Source: Acheta domesticus (Eukaryota > Arthropoda > Insecta > Orthoptera > Gryllidae). Taken from it: a DNA stretch of 64,000 nt. The stretch is taken from the NCBI GenBank assembly GCA_031308135.1, contig JAHLJT010000631.1, positions 32,783,522 through 32,847,521 of the forward strand, written 5' to 3'. The notes under the pieces are model-generated. The model saw nothing but the letters and a program-made list of their open reading frames with translations. It ran no database searches and was not told the origin of the DNA. Made by a program: the position numbers and the translations under genes. Positions 46,489 to 61,200 of this stretch are shown in pieces (positions within the stretch are counted from its first letter, which is position 1; each line of letters opens with the position of its first letter).

Positions 46489-46718
46489 TCAGGAATTTTG
46501 TCGACCTCTGGGTTTCCTCAAAGCACAGATGGTAGTTGGGGGGTCATGTAGAGAGGGGTGTACAATAGCCAACAGACATTGCAACTTCTCTTCAGTTGTC
46601 AGCAATCCACAGGTTACTGGATCTTCAGCAAATTGCTCCTGGCTCATTGACAGGAAACGTATGTATGGTAAAATTTCTTCCAATTCTGTACGCATTGTGG
46701 GTGGATCAGCTGTAATAC
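46489..46718 (-). CDS. BTB-BACK gene, terminal coding exon
   Basis: Encodes GITADPPTMRTELEEILPYI, R-F-L-S-M-S-Q-E-Q-F-A and C-G-L-L-T-T-E-E-K-L, the post-BACK segment typical of BTBD1/2/3/6 proteins, and ends R-G-R-Q-N-S-stop. No PHR-like sequence follows within the frame. Acceptor aattag preceded by AT-rich sequence. Confidence 0.88.
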
Positions 46719-49700
46719 CTAATTGATTAAAGTTCAAAAAAGACATTACTGACATGTTTTCTATCAAATGTGAAGTTTTAGTAACATAAACTTCTGAAGA
46801 CAAGCATCATTCATAAGGAATCACAAAACATCCATATATAATTTGTATAACATGCACTGAACTAATGAAATATTCATGTAGTGAATCGAAGACATGGGAG
46901 CTGAATCAATGTTTTATTTTCATGAAAGATGGTTCAGGAAATCCTAGAAGTACTTTTAATCTTTGTATTCTATGAATCATTATACACCTTTACAACTTTC
47001 TGCTTCAATTTTAAACAATCTAATACAGACTAGATTTTTATTTCACTTGAGAATTTTTCTTTTATTCAATATAAAATCTAACTTTTGTTAGTTTTGGTAT
47101 GTTTCACCAATTAAGTTTACATAACAATGAGTTTTATATAGAATGATATCAGCCTAATTAAATATTAAACTAATTAAAACTAATTAAATATTACTTTTTA
47201 AAGAGATAATTGCACATTCAGCATATCTTTGATTAGTAATTTATTTATAGAGATACATAAATATAATTAACAATAAATATAACCATCAATAAGTTATCCA
47301 ATAGATATGGATGGGTGAAGTTGAATGAAATGGAAGGAGTTGCTCATTGTAGACATACAATTGGATCAGACAGGCTTTGTCTTTGTAACAACTGTTGCCA
47401 GGATGGTGCAACAGTGCTAATATGTCACTTACTATGCACCAAGTTGAAAATGGATTGTTACAAAGTGTCACAAACTTTGTGTCAATTCACAATCAATAAG
47501 TTATGTAATAATTTCTCTTCAGAACTATTCAAAAATATTTTATAATAACCTTTGAGTGTACATAGTGAATACTCTTTACCTTTACGAAGGCAGCTGGCAG
47601 ATGCCCAACGTAACACGGCTTGAAACAACTGCAGTTCTGAGCCAACTTTTAACTCATGAGCTTGAACAAGTGTTAGCAAACTATTTGCACTAAGAGCGCA
47701 AAATTCATGGTGCTGCAGCACAGCGTCAATTTTCTGACCCACCACCTATACATATAATACATTCACTAGCTATACAGTAACCACTAATACAAGAAATAAG
47801 AGCCAAATGTAGCCTAATGACAATTCTTTAAACTCTTGATACATTTTAAAAATAATCGCATTTCTTACTCAAGTGACGGTAGTAACCCAATGAATAGAAA
47901 CAGTAAAAATATAACAGAAAGGTTTTATAGAAATATTATGTTCATCTTTGAAAATTCATTATATTATTTAATAGTTTGCATTCAGGTTTTTATTTGGTTC
48001 AAACTAATGTGGCAAAGATTTTATGCACAGTTTATGCTCTGTAAAAAGCTTAGTAATAAAAATTAAAAGCTTTCTTTTTTTTTAACCATTTCTCCTACTC
48101 CCCAGCGTGATAAATATATAGCCTTCCACTCTTTAATATCGTACTTGAAACATTGCAAATATGTAAAATGGTGGAAATGTATACAACATATGTTCACAAA
48201 TTTAAAAAATACTCCTAGATGGCTCAACTGATTTTTAAACCAGAAGTTACCTACCTCCATCTTAAAAATTATTAAAATTGGTTGCGCCGTAAGGAGTGAA
48301 CCACCATCAAAGATTGTAATTTTCATTTGAAAATACAGATTCGTAGGCTCTATATATAACAATCATTTAAACGAATTTTCTACTTTTTTATTACAAAAAT
48401 CTACTTAGCATAATGGTTTATTTCCGGACCTATCAGGAAAAGTTAATATATTTTTATGCTCAAGGCTCCCAAAGAATTGCCTTTTTTTTTTTAAATCCTT
48501 AACCAACTGAACCCCAGGTAATTCAAGTTATCTCGTATCTTGGTTGCAATTATCTCGAATCAGGTCAACAATGACTTTTCAGCAAAATCAATACTCGTTT
48601 TTTTTAATGGAAGCAAGTGTGCTGATTTCAAATACAGTTTGTTTTGGCTTATCACACAGTTTCTTGGAAACAACTATTTTAATGTACCCATGGGACAGTG
48701 TTTCTGGGAGGTCTATGGTCTCTAGTCTTCCCTTGACGCCATTCACCCTTCGCAGAGAATATATAATACAAATGATCGCTATTTTTGTTGTGTCTGTGTT
48801 ATGGGTTTTTTAGAAAATAATAAACATTGAGTAGTGTATCCGAATCTGCAGTCTGTAATAAGACTAGTGCCTCATGCCAACCAAGTATTTGTTCCAAGTC
48901 CTTCAGGTGAAATGAATGTATCTCAATGTATCAATTTGATAATGTCTTGAAGTAGAAAGTTTTTCAGATTTAGAATGTATTTAGAATTTATATTATATAT
49001 ATGTCTAAGGTTTACAATACAGACATGCAGAAATATACACGTTTCCGAATTAAATTATGTCATTAGGGAGCTTTAGCCTCCCAAAGTAAAAGCAGAACTG
49101 TTAGCATTGAGACAAAAAGGAAAACATATTGGAGAAGGATGTTCATATTTGTTTATTGATGTTCCCATTACAGACCTCAAGCAAAGATCTAGAACAAAGT
49201 GTTTCCTTAGATGGTTCAATGGTATTCTGTAATGATGAGAACTGACACAGGGAATAGAGGCAACAACACTACATTCATAATGGCACTGATTTACCAATGC
49301 ATTTCAACACAGTTTGAAAGCCATTTTATTACATACTGCAACATAAAGCCATCTAAACCATTGCTCACCTTGTTACTTGTAAAGAAACAAATGAAAATTT
49401 GAATGTTCTACCAAAAGCAATTCAGTACTATTGATATCAGTGGAAAACCAGTGTTGATTTTAAAGTCATCAATATGTTGATGGCAATAAGTTCTGTAGCT
49501 CCCTTTGTCTGTGGGATATAGAACACAGACATTTCTGGAAACCAAGAAGTACCTACAACCCATGTGAAGCAAATGTCCAGCATGACCCATTGGTTGCTGC
49601 ACACAAGGAGATTCTATTAGCTTTGCATATTACGCTTACTTTGATTAAAACCATTATAAAAACTCTTGCCAAAAGATATTCAAATGCTTTTCTTATTTAA

Positions 49701-52700
49701 GTTGAACGTTTTGCAAAATATCTCCTGCCAAACTCAAAAAGGTGTCTGTGGGATCACAGATCAGGGAGCCATTGCAGGATCCAATTTTCGAATAGTAACT
49801 AAGTAGTATAGAAAAGAAAACACGGAAAAGCTTTCAGGGGCTTTCTCACAATTTCTTGATAATAAAATGTCCTCTGATTACAAAAATGATGAGTAGGAAT
49901 TTCTACATGAATATCAAAAGGCTTGGGATGCTACAAGTCACTGAAACTTCATTTCCTGCATGCACACTTTGACTTTTCCCATCCAACATTAGTGATGTTA
50001 GTGATGAGATAGAAGAAATGTTTCACCAGCACACTAAAGTTGTTGAGGAGATGTACCAAGGCTTTTGGAATCACCATGTTTCCATACTGTCATACAGGAC
50101 TGACAAAAAATATGTTTCCTTTCAACAATGGTATGTGATGTACAAAAACCCAAACCCCACTCCTATTCAGCTTGAAGAACTGTTATACTAACACCTACTT
50201 CCGCCTCTGGTGATTAAACTTACTTTCAAATTGTCGACCTGTGGAATTGCAAACCCTCTTTATCTCTACAAAAATCTCAGTTCAAAATTCCCTTCTTTAC
50301 TTTTTGTTATATCTATTTATTGAGTAGGCTGATTTAAAAATGTATACCTTCAATGCAGCAGTCAATAGAGAAGGAAGTCCATAAAAAGTGGCCATGTGTA
50401 AGGCTGACCATACATCATTAACATCTGTTGGCCACACGTGTTTCAAACACGCAATTTGCAAGTCAGCCACAAGGTACTTGTCTGCTACATAATATAGATC
50501 CATTACTTCTTCTTGAGAACCTAAATGTAGCTCACAACCATATGCAAACCTGTAAACAGTTTTTTTACTGGTCAAATCCAAAAACTATTTTTCACATAAC
50601 ACAACACAAATTAATGCTTTCAAATCATTTCTACTCTGTTAAAATTATTCTATATTGTCAAGTTGTAATGACAATATTTTAAAAAGATATATACTAATAT
50701 TTTTCAGTCTCAATATGGTCTTGATGGTATTCCAACAACTTAATTAAAAAATTGCGTATCCATTATTACTCCTATCTTACATAAATTGTTTGAGAAATCA
50801 CACAAAGGTTCTCTTCCAAATGTTTGGAAAAACACATTTATTACACCAATTTTTAAAAGCAATGATAGAAACAACATTAAAAATTATAGACCTATCTCTA
50901 TTAAGAGTATACTTCCTAAATTATTAAAACAGATTATCACAGATAAATTACCACATTTACTAAATAGTGTACTAATTGAAGAAAAACATGGATTCAGGAA
51001 AAAATGATCTTCTGTCTCAAACTTTATTATGACTGAAGAATATTTGATTGATAGCCTTTAATGAAATTCACAAGTAGATGTAATCTATACTGATTTTGCT
51101 AAGGCTCTTGACATAGTTAATCATAATATACTGATTCAAAAACTCATTAGGTTTTCATGAAGTATTTCTACATTGGTTGAGAAACTATCTCTCAGACAGA
51201 ACTCAAAACGTCAGATACAAATCTTTTATTTCTCGGAAAGTTTCAACAGGAGTTTCTCAAGGGTCACACCTTTGACCCCTATTATTATTTTAAAAATGAC
51301 ATTCAATCTAAATTGATAGATTACAAGTTCTTATTATTTGCAGCTGATCTAAAAATGTATCTAGAAATTAAATCTATTAAAGATTGTGAAATACTCTCAC
51401 ACTGTCTATTCTTGGTTCAAAAATGGAGCAATACTAACAAACTATTTTTAATCCATCCAAATGTAAAGTTATGCGATATTCAAAATAAACTTGACTCCAA
51501 ATGAACTTGAAAATCAAATCCTTGAATCTGTTGAGGAATATAAAGATTGAGGAATATAAAGATCTTAGGAGTTGTTTTGATCCACAACACAAATTTGATG
51601 TACTCTCGTGGAAACAAAATTTCGCGTTCAAAATGGTTTGGCCCGAGAGGTTGTTAGCGAAAGACATCCCTTCTTACCAACACCACTATCTAACGATTTT
51701 CTTTGAAACTACGTCCTCTAGATCGAACTATGAATCTTAAATGTGTTTTATTGGAGAGCGTATACAATACTTCGACGTCTTTTGAGAGCTAAATAATAGT
51801 AGTACAGAGGTAAAAGACATCTGTGATTCCTTCCTATGAAACTGAATTAACATTAATTTTTGTAAGTGTAATGCTGCTTTCAAGTTTCGTTAATATACAA
51901 CGTGTTGTTATAAGAGCTAAGGAATGGCTCAGTGTTGTTCCAGAACTCGGGAAACAGTGGGTTCAATTCCTAGTCTGCGTAGGTATTTGTATAGTCATAG
52001 CCCGCTAGTATGCCTAAAGCATACTAGCGGGCTATGGTATAGTCGACAGGAAACGGACGGACGGACGGACATTTTGAGGGCGGGGACACTTTCAGTATCG
52101 GGGACCCCAAATGGGTGTTTCCGATGAAAAATGAAAGTGTTTTTTCAGCAGCATTACTTAACTTTCTCTATTCTCCTTATATACCTTAATTCGTTTTTTT
52201 CTCTATAGCTCTTAAGCTGTAAGTTGTGTAGAAAATGTTTCAAATGAATTTTAAAGAGGATAAAATGTCCTACAACTTTGGTTTCGAAAAAAATGTTTAA
52301 ACAAATTACCAAGCGAGCTACAGATTTTCGAAACAAAACAAAAAAACGCTATTTTTATACGTACGTATACAGGAAGTAACTAGTGGTGCTACAGAATGAC
52401 AGACTTTCTTATAGAAAATCAATACTTTCACTAATCGCGAACTTATATTTACAAACGAAACGATTTAAAATGATGAATGCGAAACACAGCGTCATCGTTC
52501 ACTGTGAGCCGATTTCGTTGTTTTCTTACATTTCTCGAACGCATCAAATACCTTTTAGCGGATTCTCTCGATTCTGTATTGACGTAGTTACGAGACGAAT
52601 TTTCGCCCGCAACCAAAAACATTTCACGACACCATTTCAGTATTAAAACGATTCCAACTAACACTTGAAATACACCCACTACGACACTTATACATCACAC

Positions 52701-55700
52701 CACAGATTAATCACTTTAAAATTATCTCCAATGCTGCAATGTTATTCATAATCAAAACACGCATTTGTTAATAACAAAATTATTGTCATGGTAACCATTT
52801 ACAAACTCTCAAGCGAGCGAATACAAAAAAATCCACATTTGCGGTGCTACAGAATGGCACAGACTTTACCATATTTGTTTTCTATTCCCTGCGGTCTACG
52901 CTAGCTATTCGGAATTGCCACATACTCGTGCCAGCTGCCATCTATCGCCGCCCAGTCTACATGTTTTTGACATTTTCTTAATTTTTGTTTTGTTTCCTAA
53001 TAGTGGAACAGAAACATTAATTTTAAACTATTAAAAAAACACAAAACCCTCGTCCTATATGGCAACTTTCCTTTAAAAATTTGTAGCCGTTTTTTAGAAA
53101 ATGGCATTTAAGCGATACTAAAAATGCGAAATTTGAAGCTCATTTCCTTAGAAAATTTTTGAGTTTTCAAAAAACTTCATTTGAAGCACATTAACTCCCA
53201 AATACAATAGTGTTTACAAATTGCTGGTAATGTGCATATTAAAGATGTGAGAGATCTTTAAAAAAAATAAATGTGTAATTTTTGAAAAAACAAAAAAAAT
53301 ACCCCCAAATGAACTTTAGGTTACATTAAAGAGTGCAATTAGCACTATCCGTCCCAAAAATTTGAAGCCATTTATGAGAAAAATGGCATTTGAGCGTTTC
53401 TGAAAATGCGGAATTTTGAGCTAGTTTCCACAGAAAACGGTTGAGTTTTCGAGAAACTTTACTGTAAGTTATTTAAAGCACATGTACTCATAAATATAAT
53501 AATGTAAAAATATCACCGATAATGTAAATATTAATGGCGTGAGAGAAGTAAAAAAAATTACATTTTTGAAAAAACAATAGACTAGAGCGATATAGAGCTT
53601 ATGCCATCTGATAGAGTACATTAGGCACTATCCCAACCAAAAGTTTAAAGGAACAATTTGGAGTTGTTTTTGAGAAAATCTTGTTTTTGGATTTTTTTTA
53701 AATTGCACATATTGCTCGCAATATTGTGCGAAAAGTACTAAAATTTTCAAAAAATGTACATGACCTTAAAGAAAAAACTCACTATGAAGAACACATTTTA
53801 TTTGAAGGAAAAATCTCTATCTGCAATTTTGTACTTGTAGCAAGACTCCGAATAAAATTCAAACTTTTGCAATTTTGGAAAATTCTTAGTGATTCGTGAA
53901 AATCGGACATATGCCAGCTTAATATGTGCATTTTACTCCGTTCTTATAAGAAATTTAAAGAAAAAATTTGGAGCAGTTTTTGAGAAAATTTTGAAAATGT
54001 CCGGGGAACTTCATGTAAAGTACCCCCAAATTTTACAGAATCTTTTTCAAAATCTCAAAGCTTCGACACGAACCAGATCGACCGGGGAATATCCATTTTG
54101 GAATAAATCGTACGTATGCTTTACGAGCTACCAGTGTTCACAGACGGACGTTTTCCTTTCAATTGGTTTTTCGGTATCACGGAACCACAAAGAGGATTTC
54201 TGGCTACACCACGTGTTGGGGGATTTTTTTTTTAATTTAGCAACTGGATTTATCCACTTTTTCGTTATCACGGCCCGGAAACGAATTTTTTTCTGGCGAA
54301 AATTTGCCATTTTTTCGCGCAGCTACATAACTTTCCCTATATTACGTATATTACTCCGTATATACGTACGTTTAAGGAAAAGCAAGAATTTGACAAAATA
54401 TAAGACAAAATATTTAGAAAACTTTTCAATTGATGCAATGGTTTACTTTTCGTTTTTTTTGTGCAATAGATACTTTTTCTGTGTGATTAAAAACACCTAA
54501 TTTTTCAGCAATTTTTTTAAAAAAATTTCGAGCCCCAAATATCTTGGTCGAAATCAAGCTTCGGAATATTGGAGAGTATTGAACTCTTATCCGTTGTGAA
54601 GAATTTCGGGAGGAAATTTTTCAGTTTTTAAGAAAATTTGGTTAGAACGTTTTAAAAAATTCGAGGTGTTTAGTTCCCATCTACTCTAAAACTTATGGAT
54701 TTTTCAAAATCTATCATTAGAAATACTTTAAAGCTATCGTGTTAACGAACGCATTAAACAATGAAATACACTTATAATATGAATTTTAACGTGACAAATT
54801 TTAAAAAATAAAATTTTTGAAAAATCGAAATACAGCAAATGGCATTTACAATATCCCAGACAGTTCATTTAGCACTACTCGTACAAAATGTTTGAAAAAA
54901 TGAGCCGTTTTGAAAAAAAATGGAGCTGTTTTTATTATTTTAATGTCCATAATTAAACAAAATTGTTCGAAAACTATTAAAATATTCGAAAAAATGTACA
55001 TGAGCTAAACGAAAGAATTACGGAAAACAAATTTCATTGGCAGGAAAAATCTCAATTTTGTAGTTGTAACTTTCTTTGGCCTATTTAGGCCAAACAAATT
55101 CAAACTTTCGAAAATTGGGCCTATGCCATCTTCATAAGTATATTTTACTCTATTCTTATCAGAAATTTAAAGATAACATTTGGAGCCATTTTTGAGAAAA
55201 TTTTGAAAATGTCGTGGAGCTTCGAGTGAAGCAAGATAGATTGGGAAATATCCATTTTGGAAACAATCCTACGTATGGCTCAAGCGCTAGAGGTGTTCAC
55301 AGACGGAAACCACATTTTCGGTATCAAGGGCTTACTATTCGTGAAATCTGACTACATAACGTGTTAGAGAGAGTAATTTTCTGCACAGATTTTAGGATTT
55401 ATCCACTTATAGTGTATCAGGGCCCCAAAATACGGTTTTTTCCGTCGAAAAATCGGCGTTTTTTGCCGCAGCTTTACATATCTTTCTCTGTTCAATATTT
55501 CTCCGTATATATGTACGTATACGAGAAAGTAAAATGGGGGATGGGGAAATTGATAGTCATGTGCAACGAGAAAAAAAATAGTGGTGCTACAGAATGGCAC
55601 AGATTTTCCTGCATTAGTTTTCTATTTCCTTTCGTCTCAGCTAGCTATTCGGATTTGCCATATATTCTTGTCAGTTGCCCTCTCTCGCCGCCCAAATTAC

Positions 55701-58148
55701 TTTTTTTTAAACATTTTCTTAATTTTTCGGTTTCTTAATAGTACAACAGAAATATTATTGTAAGAATATTAAAGAACAGTGAAACCTCATCCTATACTGC
55801 GATTTTTCAAACTTTGCCCCTCACATCCCATCTTCGCGATGGAATATGTCACGGTATTTCGCATCTTTCTCAGTCGTTCCGCTAGTTTTCGCATGACCAT
55901 ATCAAGCAGTGCTTGCGATCATGCGACTTCCACCGGCAAGACCGAGAAAGACGCGAAATGCTGTGACATATTACATCGCGACGATGGGATTTGAGTGGCC
56001 TTGAGGGGCAAAGTTAGACAAATCGCAGTATATAAATGGCAAGTTTCTTTGAAAAATGTTTAGCTATTTTTAATGGCGTTTAAACGCTACTGTAAATGAG
56101 AAATTTGAAGCTCTTTTTCACTGGAATTTTTTGTGTTTTCGAAAAAATTTATCTGAAGTCATTTAAAGAACTTCGACTCACAAATCCAATAGTGTTAACA
56201 AATTGTGTGAAACGTGCATATTAACGGTGTGACAGATCTTTAAAAAAATTACATTTACGCCATTTAAAAAGACAACAAAAAAATACACCAAAATGAACTT
56301 GACGTCATATTAAAGAGTGCAATTAGCACTATCCCTTCCAAAAGTTTGGAGCCATTTGTGAGAAAATGACATTATTTAAAACAAATATACTCATACAAAA
56401 AATAATGTGAAGAAATCGCTGCTAATGGAAATAATACCGAGTGAGAGAAAAGTAAAAAATATTTCATTTCTGTAATTTTTGAAGAAAAAAAAAGAAACAA
56501 ACAAAAATAATAGAGCAACATGAGATTTGTGTCATCTCATAGAGTACATTGGGCACTATCACTCCCAAAAGTTTAAAGAAAAAATTTAGAGCGGCTTTTG
56601 AGAAAATTTTGAAAATGTCCGGAGGGCTTCATGTAAAGTACCCCGAAATTTTGAAGAGTTTTTCAAAATCTCAAAGCTTTGACTAGAGCCAGATAAACAG
56701 GGGTTTCTTCAATTTGGAAAAAAATCCTACGAGTGGTTTAGGCGCTAGTGGTGTTCACAGACTAACGTTTTGCTTTCAATTGGTTTTTTGGTTTCAAGGA
56801 CCCACAAAAGAGGGTTTCTGGCTACACCACGTGTTAGGGGATTTTTTTCTTCTTCTTAATTTAGCAACTGGTTTTATCCACTTTTTCATTATCAGGGCCC
56901 GGCAACGAACATTTTTTCTACCTTTTTTCGCGCAGCCTCACATAATTTTCCCTATACTATGTACTCCGTATGTATACGGGAAAGTAAAAGTTGTTTCCTA
57001 AGTGCAGTTTGAAGTTAGAATAAAAAATACTGATCATTTTAATTATGACATTTTTACGATGATTCCTTTTTTATTTTTCGTTGCTTAATGCCTCTTTGCG
57101 CTCCTATTTTTTGCCAGAAAAATGCCTGTTTGCTTACCTGTTTTAGTAAAAGTACATATTTTTTCCTGCCTACTTTACGGTGCATTCAAAGAAATAGCCC
57201 TCTCTCCATTTTAAAAGTTTGAACTCTTATAATTATTACCAGTAACATACATTTCATTAAGTTATTATTTTTGGGTAATAAAGGAACAAATGCAAAATAT
57301 AAAACAAAGTTGCAAAACAAGTTTGCATGTTACGGCGGCAAGTTCATTATGTACTTGTGTTATCTTAGTATTTGTTTGTGACTGATCTTTCTGGGTAACT
57401 GCTACGGTCACAATTCCAGTAAGTGTAGTGAATGTTCTATCCTGGGAGGATGCAGTGATCTAGTATCTACCTACACAATGGCTTCCGGGGGATTTCCTCC
57501 TCTGGGAGACCCAGTGGGACATGCTCCAGACAGGGTCAGCTCTAAGCTTCCAAATGGTCTCCTCAAATGAGTGGTTGAGTGGTGAGTGTGTACTGGTCTG
57601 TTTGTTGGTCTGGAATACACTGATTGGAAGAAACATGGAAATCAACTGATCACAAAAACCAGCTGCGAGAATTCTCCTCCAGACAGCAGCTGAATTCTAC
57701 CTAGCTGTGTTGTTAGCATTGATCTGTCGTAAAATCAAGCCAGCGTAAGACTTCCAGGTCAGAGTCTTTGCAGAGACACGGTACTGCAGGCTCTGAGCTA
57801 CCTCAGCCAGTTTTGTGTGTGTGTGTGTGTGGGTTTTTTTTTTTACGAGGGTAGGTGGAAATCTTCAAAAGACACCATGTGGCCCGTACCACATGATAGT
57901 GTGAGATTTTTACCCACTAAAACCACCTCCCTTCTCCTCCATCCTCCCCACGGAACCGCCGTTAGGCATTACATCACGGGGAGTGGATCACAGTGGATTC
58001 CCCAGAATGTAGGAAGGATCCAAGGAGGATCAGTCGACCTCCCTTCTTTCCCTTTCTATTCTCCTGAGCTCAGCTATTGTGGTCTGCGCATATGCGCTCA
58101 CCGCAGCCCAGTTGGTTTCTGAGGCGAGTGTGTATGTGTGCGTGTGTA

Positions 58149-58208
<60 letters not shown>

Positions 58209-61200
58209 TGTGTGCGTGCGCGTTTGTTGTGATGAAATTGGAGTTGCCAATACTAGCAAATTAAGTTAGTATTTTATCGGCAATTCACTGTTATGAACTT
58301 GTTTGTATGCATTTGCTGTGATTATATTTGAGTCTTTACTTAATATTTAAATACATAAAATAATGAGTTTTGTTGTTTTATTTGAAATAATTGATAATGT
58401 ATCATGTATCAGTGACCACAAGCAACACTTTCATGTTCACATCCTATGTTGTTTCTCATTTTACTGACATTAAAACTTTTAAATTGTTATATTTTTCTTT
58501 TGTGAGACCTTTGTTCCAATATAAGTCAGTTATTTACTCCCCATACATGCAACAGGGTGTAGACAAAATTTAGCATTTTCAGAATAGATTTATTCGCATA
58601 CTAGCATTGATCAACGATATACCAATAGCATAATATGAACATGACTACACCAGAATACCCAAATCTTTTGATTTACAATCATTGTAAGTGAGGAGAAGTT
58701 TTGCAAATATGCTAAATTGCATCCATGGCATTATTTCTTATTTATTTATTTATTTATGTCAAAAACAGTTAAAAACTGCGTGTGACAAGCTATGGGGAGA
58801 AGTGAATATCATATTGAATGTCCTGATATCATTTCTAAGATCTCACTCAATGTTCTCCCAAATCACTATGCACTAGATACTTATCTTATTTTTTAAATTC
58901 AAAAACAAACTTTGTTCTTAATGACACATTTGTTATTATATTATGAAAACTTGTGAATCAATATTGTAATCTTGTTGACTTTTTTAATCCTTGTACCTTG
59001 TTTTTTAAAACATAACTTGCTATTGCTCTTTGTGACTTAGTGATTGACTTACTGAGATTACACAAGTGCTTCTGTGATGATATTTTAGTTTTGTTTCTTT
59101 TGTAATAATATTTTATAAAGGGATCATCCCATTTTTGTAATAAATAAATAATAATTTAAAAAAATCAATAGTTTTTTATATTTTTTAAGTTTACTTTATG
59201 AGGAAAAGAAAGGGGAAAGAAAGAAAGAAAATGTGCGTTTTTTGGGCGGGGTAAAATTTAGTCAACCCTGCTTGTGACAGTCTGTTGGCATCAAAGAAAG
59301 AAATCCCAAAATCTTGAGTGGTATTATTTTGCTGACTTGTAATTTTTAAACACTTCCTGGGGCTGAATTCTAATTTAAGACTTATTGCCTGATATCCTGC
59401 CTGTGTTTGTAGAGGAAGGCAAAATGCAAATGTGCCTTCAGTTCTTCAGATTTATAGGTGAGTGAGATATAGCTTATTCCAGCTTGAGTGAGATATATGC
59501 AAGGAGAAAAAAAGGAAAAGTAATAATGGAAAAGGAAGAAAAATGACAAAATTAGGCAAAATATAAAAAAAAAATACACAAGAAAAGATAAAATAGGTAT
59601 GATGATAATCTTCTAAAACAACTCCAGAAGTACAGTTGAGCAATTCCTACAGTCAAAACTCTTAACACTGTAACAATTATAAAAAAGGCATTTTGCCAAA
59701 CTTTCAGGCTCTTGTTATCACTTAACAATATAACAAAAATATAAACAATACATGAAAAAACTAATTGTGCTACAGGAACTTCCTACACTGGTGAACAATG
59801 TTAGCAAATCTACTGTCAGAATGTTAGGTGACTCAGGACTAAGCTCCGTGATCTTCAAGCAGCTGTAAATTCTTCTGATGTAGATAGATAATATTGGTTG
59901 ACACCTGGCTTAATCCTGACTTCTACAATGATGAATTTCACCTCACAGACTCCAACTTATTAGGGTGTTGCAGAGGAATATCAGACACAGAGACCATTAT
60001 AGTACCTCTTTGAGAGGGGGTAGTGTTCTTATAGCTGTTGATGAATATACGAGATCTTCTCAATTACCTTGGTCAGCCAAGTTTGAGCCAGCCAAGCTGA
60101 GCAGCTCTTCATCAGAATTCAGCATTCTATTTTCCTCGAAACAATACTCAGCTGCATTCTGACTTTGCAAACAATCTACTACCTCTAACACCTACCCTTT
60201 GGCCTTGCCACTTCTGACAGGTAATTTTAATTGACCACAAGTGGGTTAGCATAACATCTCTCCTGATTCTAGAGTGTTCTGTAACTCCTCAGTAACTTCC
60301 CCTACATTGGTGGCTTTACCTATATTTGATGCTGCTATTTCACTGGGTGTCCAGCAATTAAATCATGTTTTGAATAAGAATGGCTCCTTACCTTTTGTGC
60401 TCTTCATCTATTGTCTATAGATCTGTGTACTGATCCTTTTCTTAATGGTGATGCTTATCACCCTGTCATAACCTTAACTGTTGCATCAATAGTTGATATA
60501 TCTTGCAATATTGAGCCTATACATTACCTTGACTCTAAACATTGCAATTCTGGTGCAATAAATTTCCATCTTATTCTAATCAATTGGTCCTCCTGCTTTA
60601 CTGGTAATGATATTGATATCAATATTGGATTCTTTTACTTTCTTTATATTATTAATAATAAAAAAAATTGCCAATGACAATTGCTATTAACAAAGTACTA
60701 GTCCATTTGAATGAGCATTAAATTATTTTACAGTAATTCTTATACAAGAAGACAATGTAAGCTATTATATTATTTTGTACATGCTGATAATTACTTTCTT
60801 TGTACAAACACATTCTCACTAATGAATATTCATGCCAAATATATTTAGTATTTTAATTCTATGATTATATTATATCTAGTATATGATTAAGTCGAGTAAT
60901 ATCTTACTAGAAAAATTGACATTTAATATTATAAACTAAATCTTAAATACATTAAAATTATAGAATTTTTAAATTAAATATTTAATTAGCATCCTGTGAT
61001 ATCCTCCATGTTTATAAGGTGGCAAATCAAATTAAAATCAAAATATTTAAATAAATTAAGAAGGTTTGAAATAAATCTTAAGAGCTCAGCCTTTTGCAAT
61101 TTTGCTACACAAAATACTTCAAAATTTATAACGTTTAACATGATATTTATTATAACTGCCTTGTTTTGGATACTTTTAATAACTATTAACTTTTATTCTG

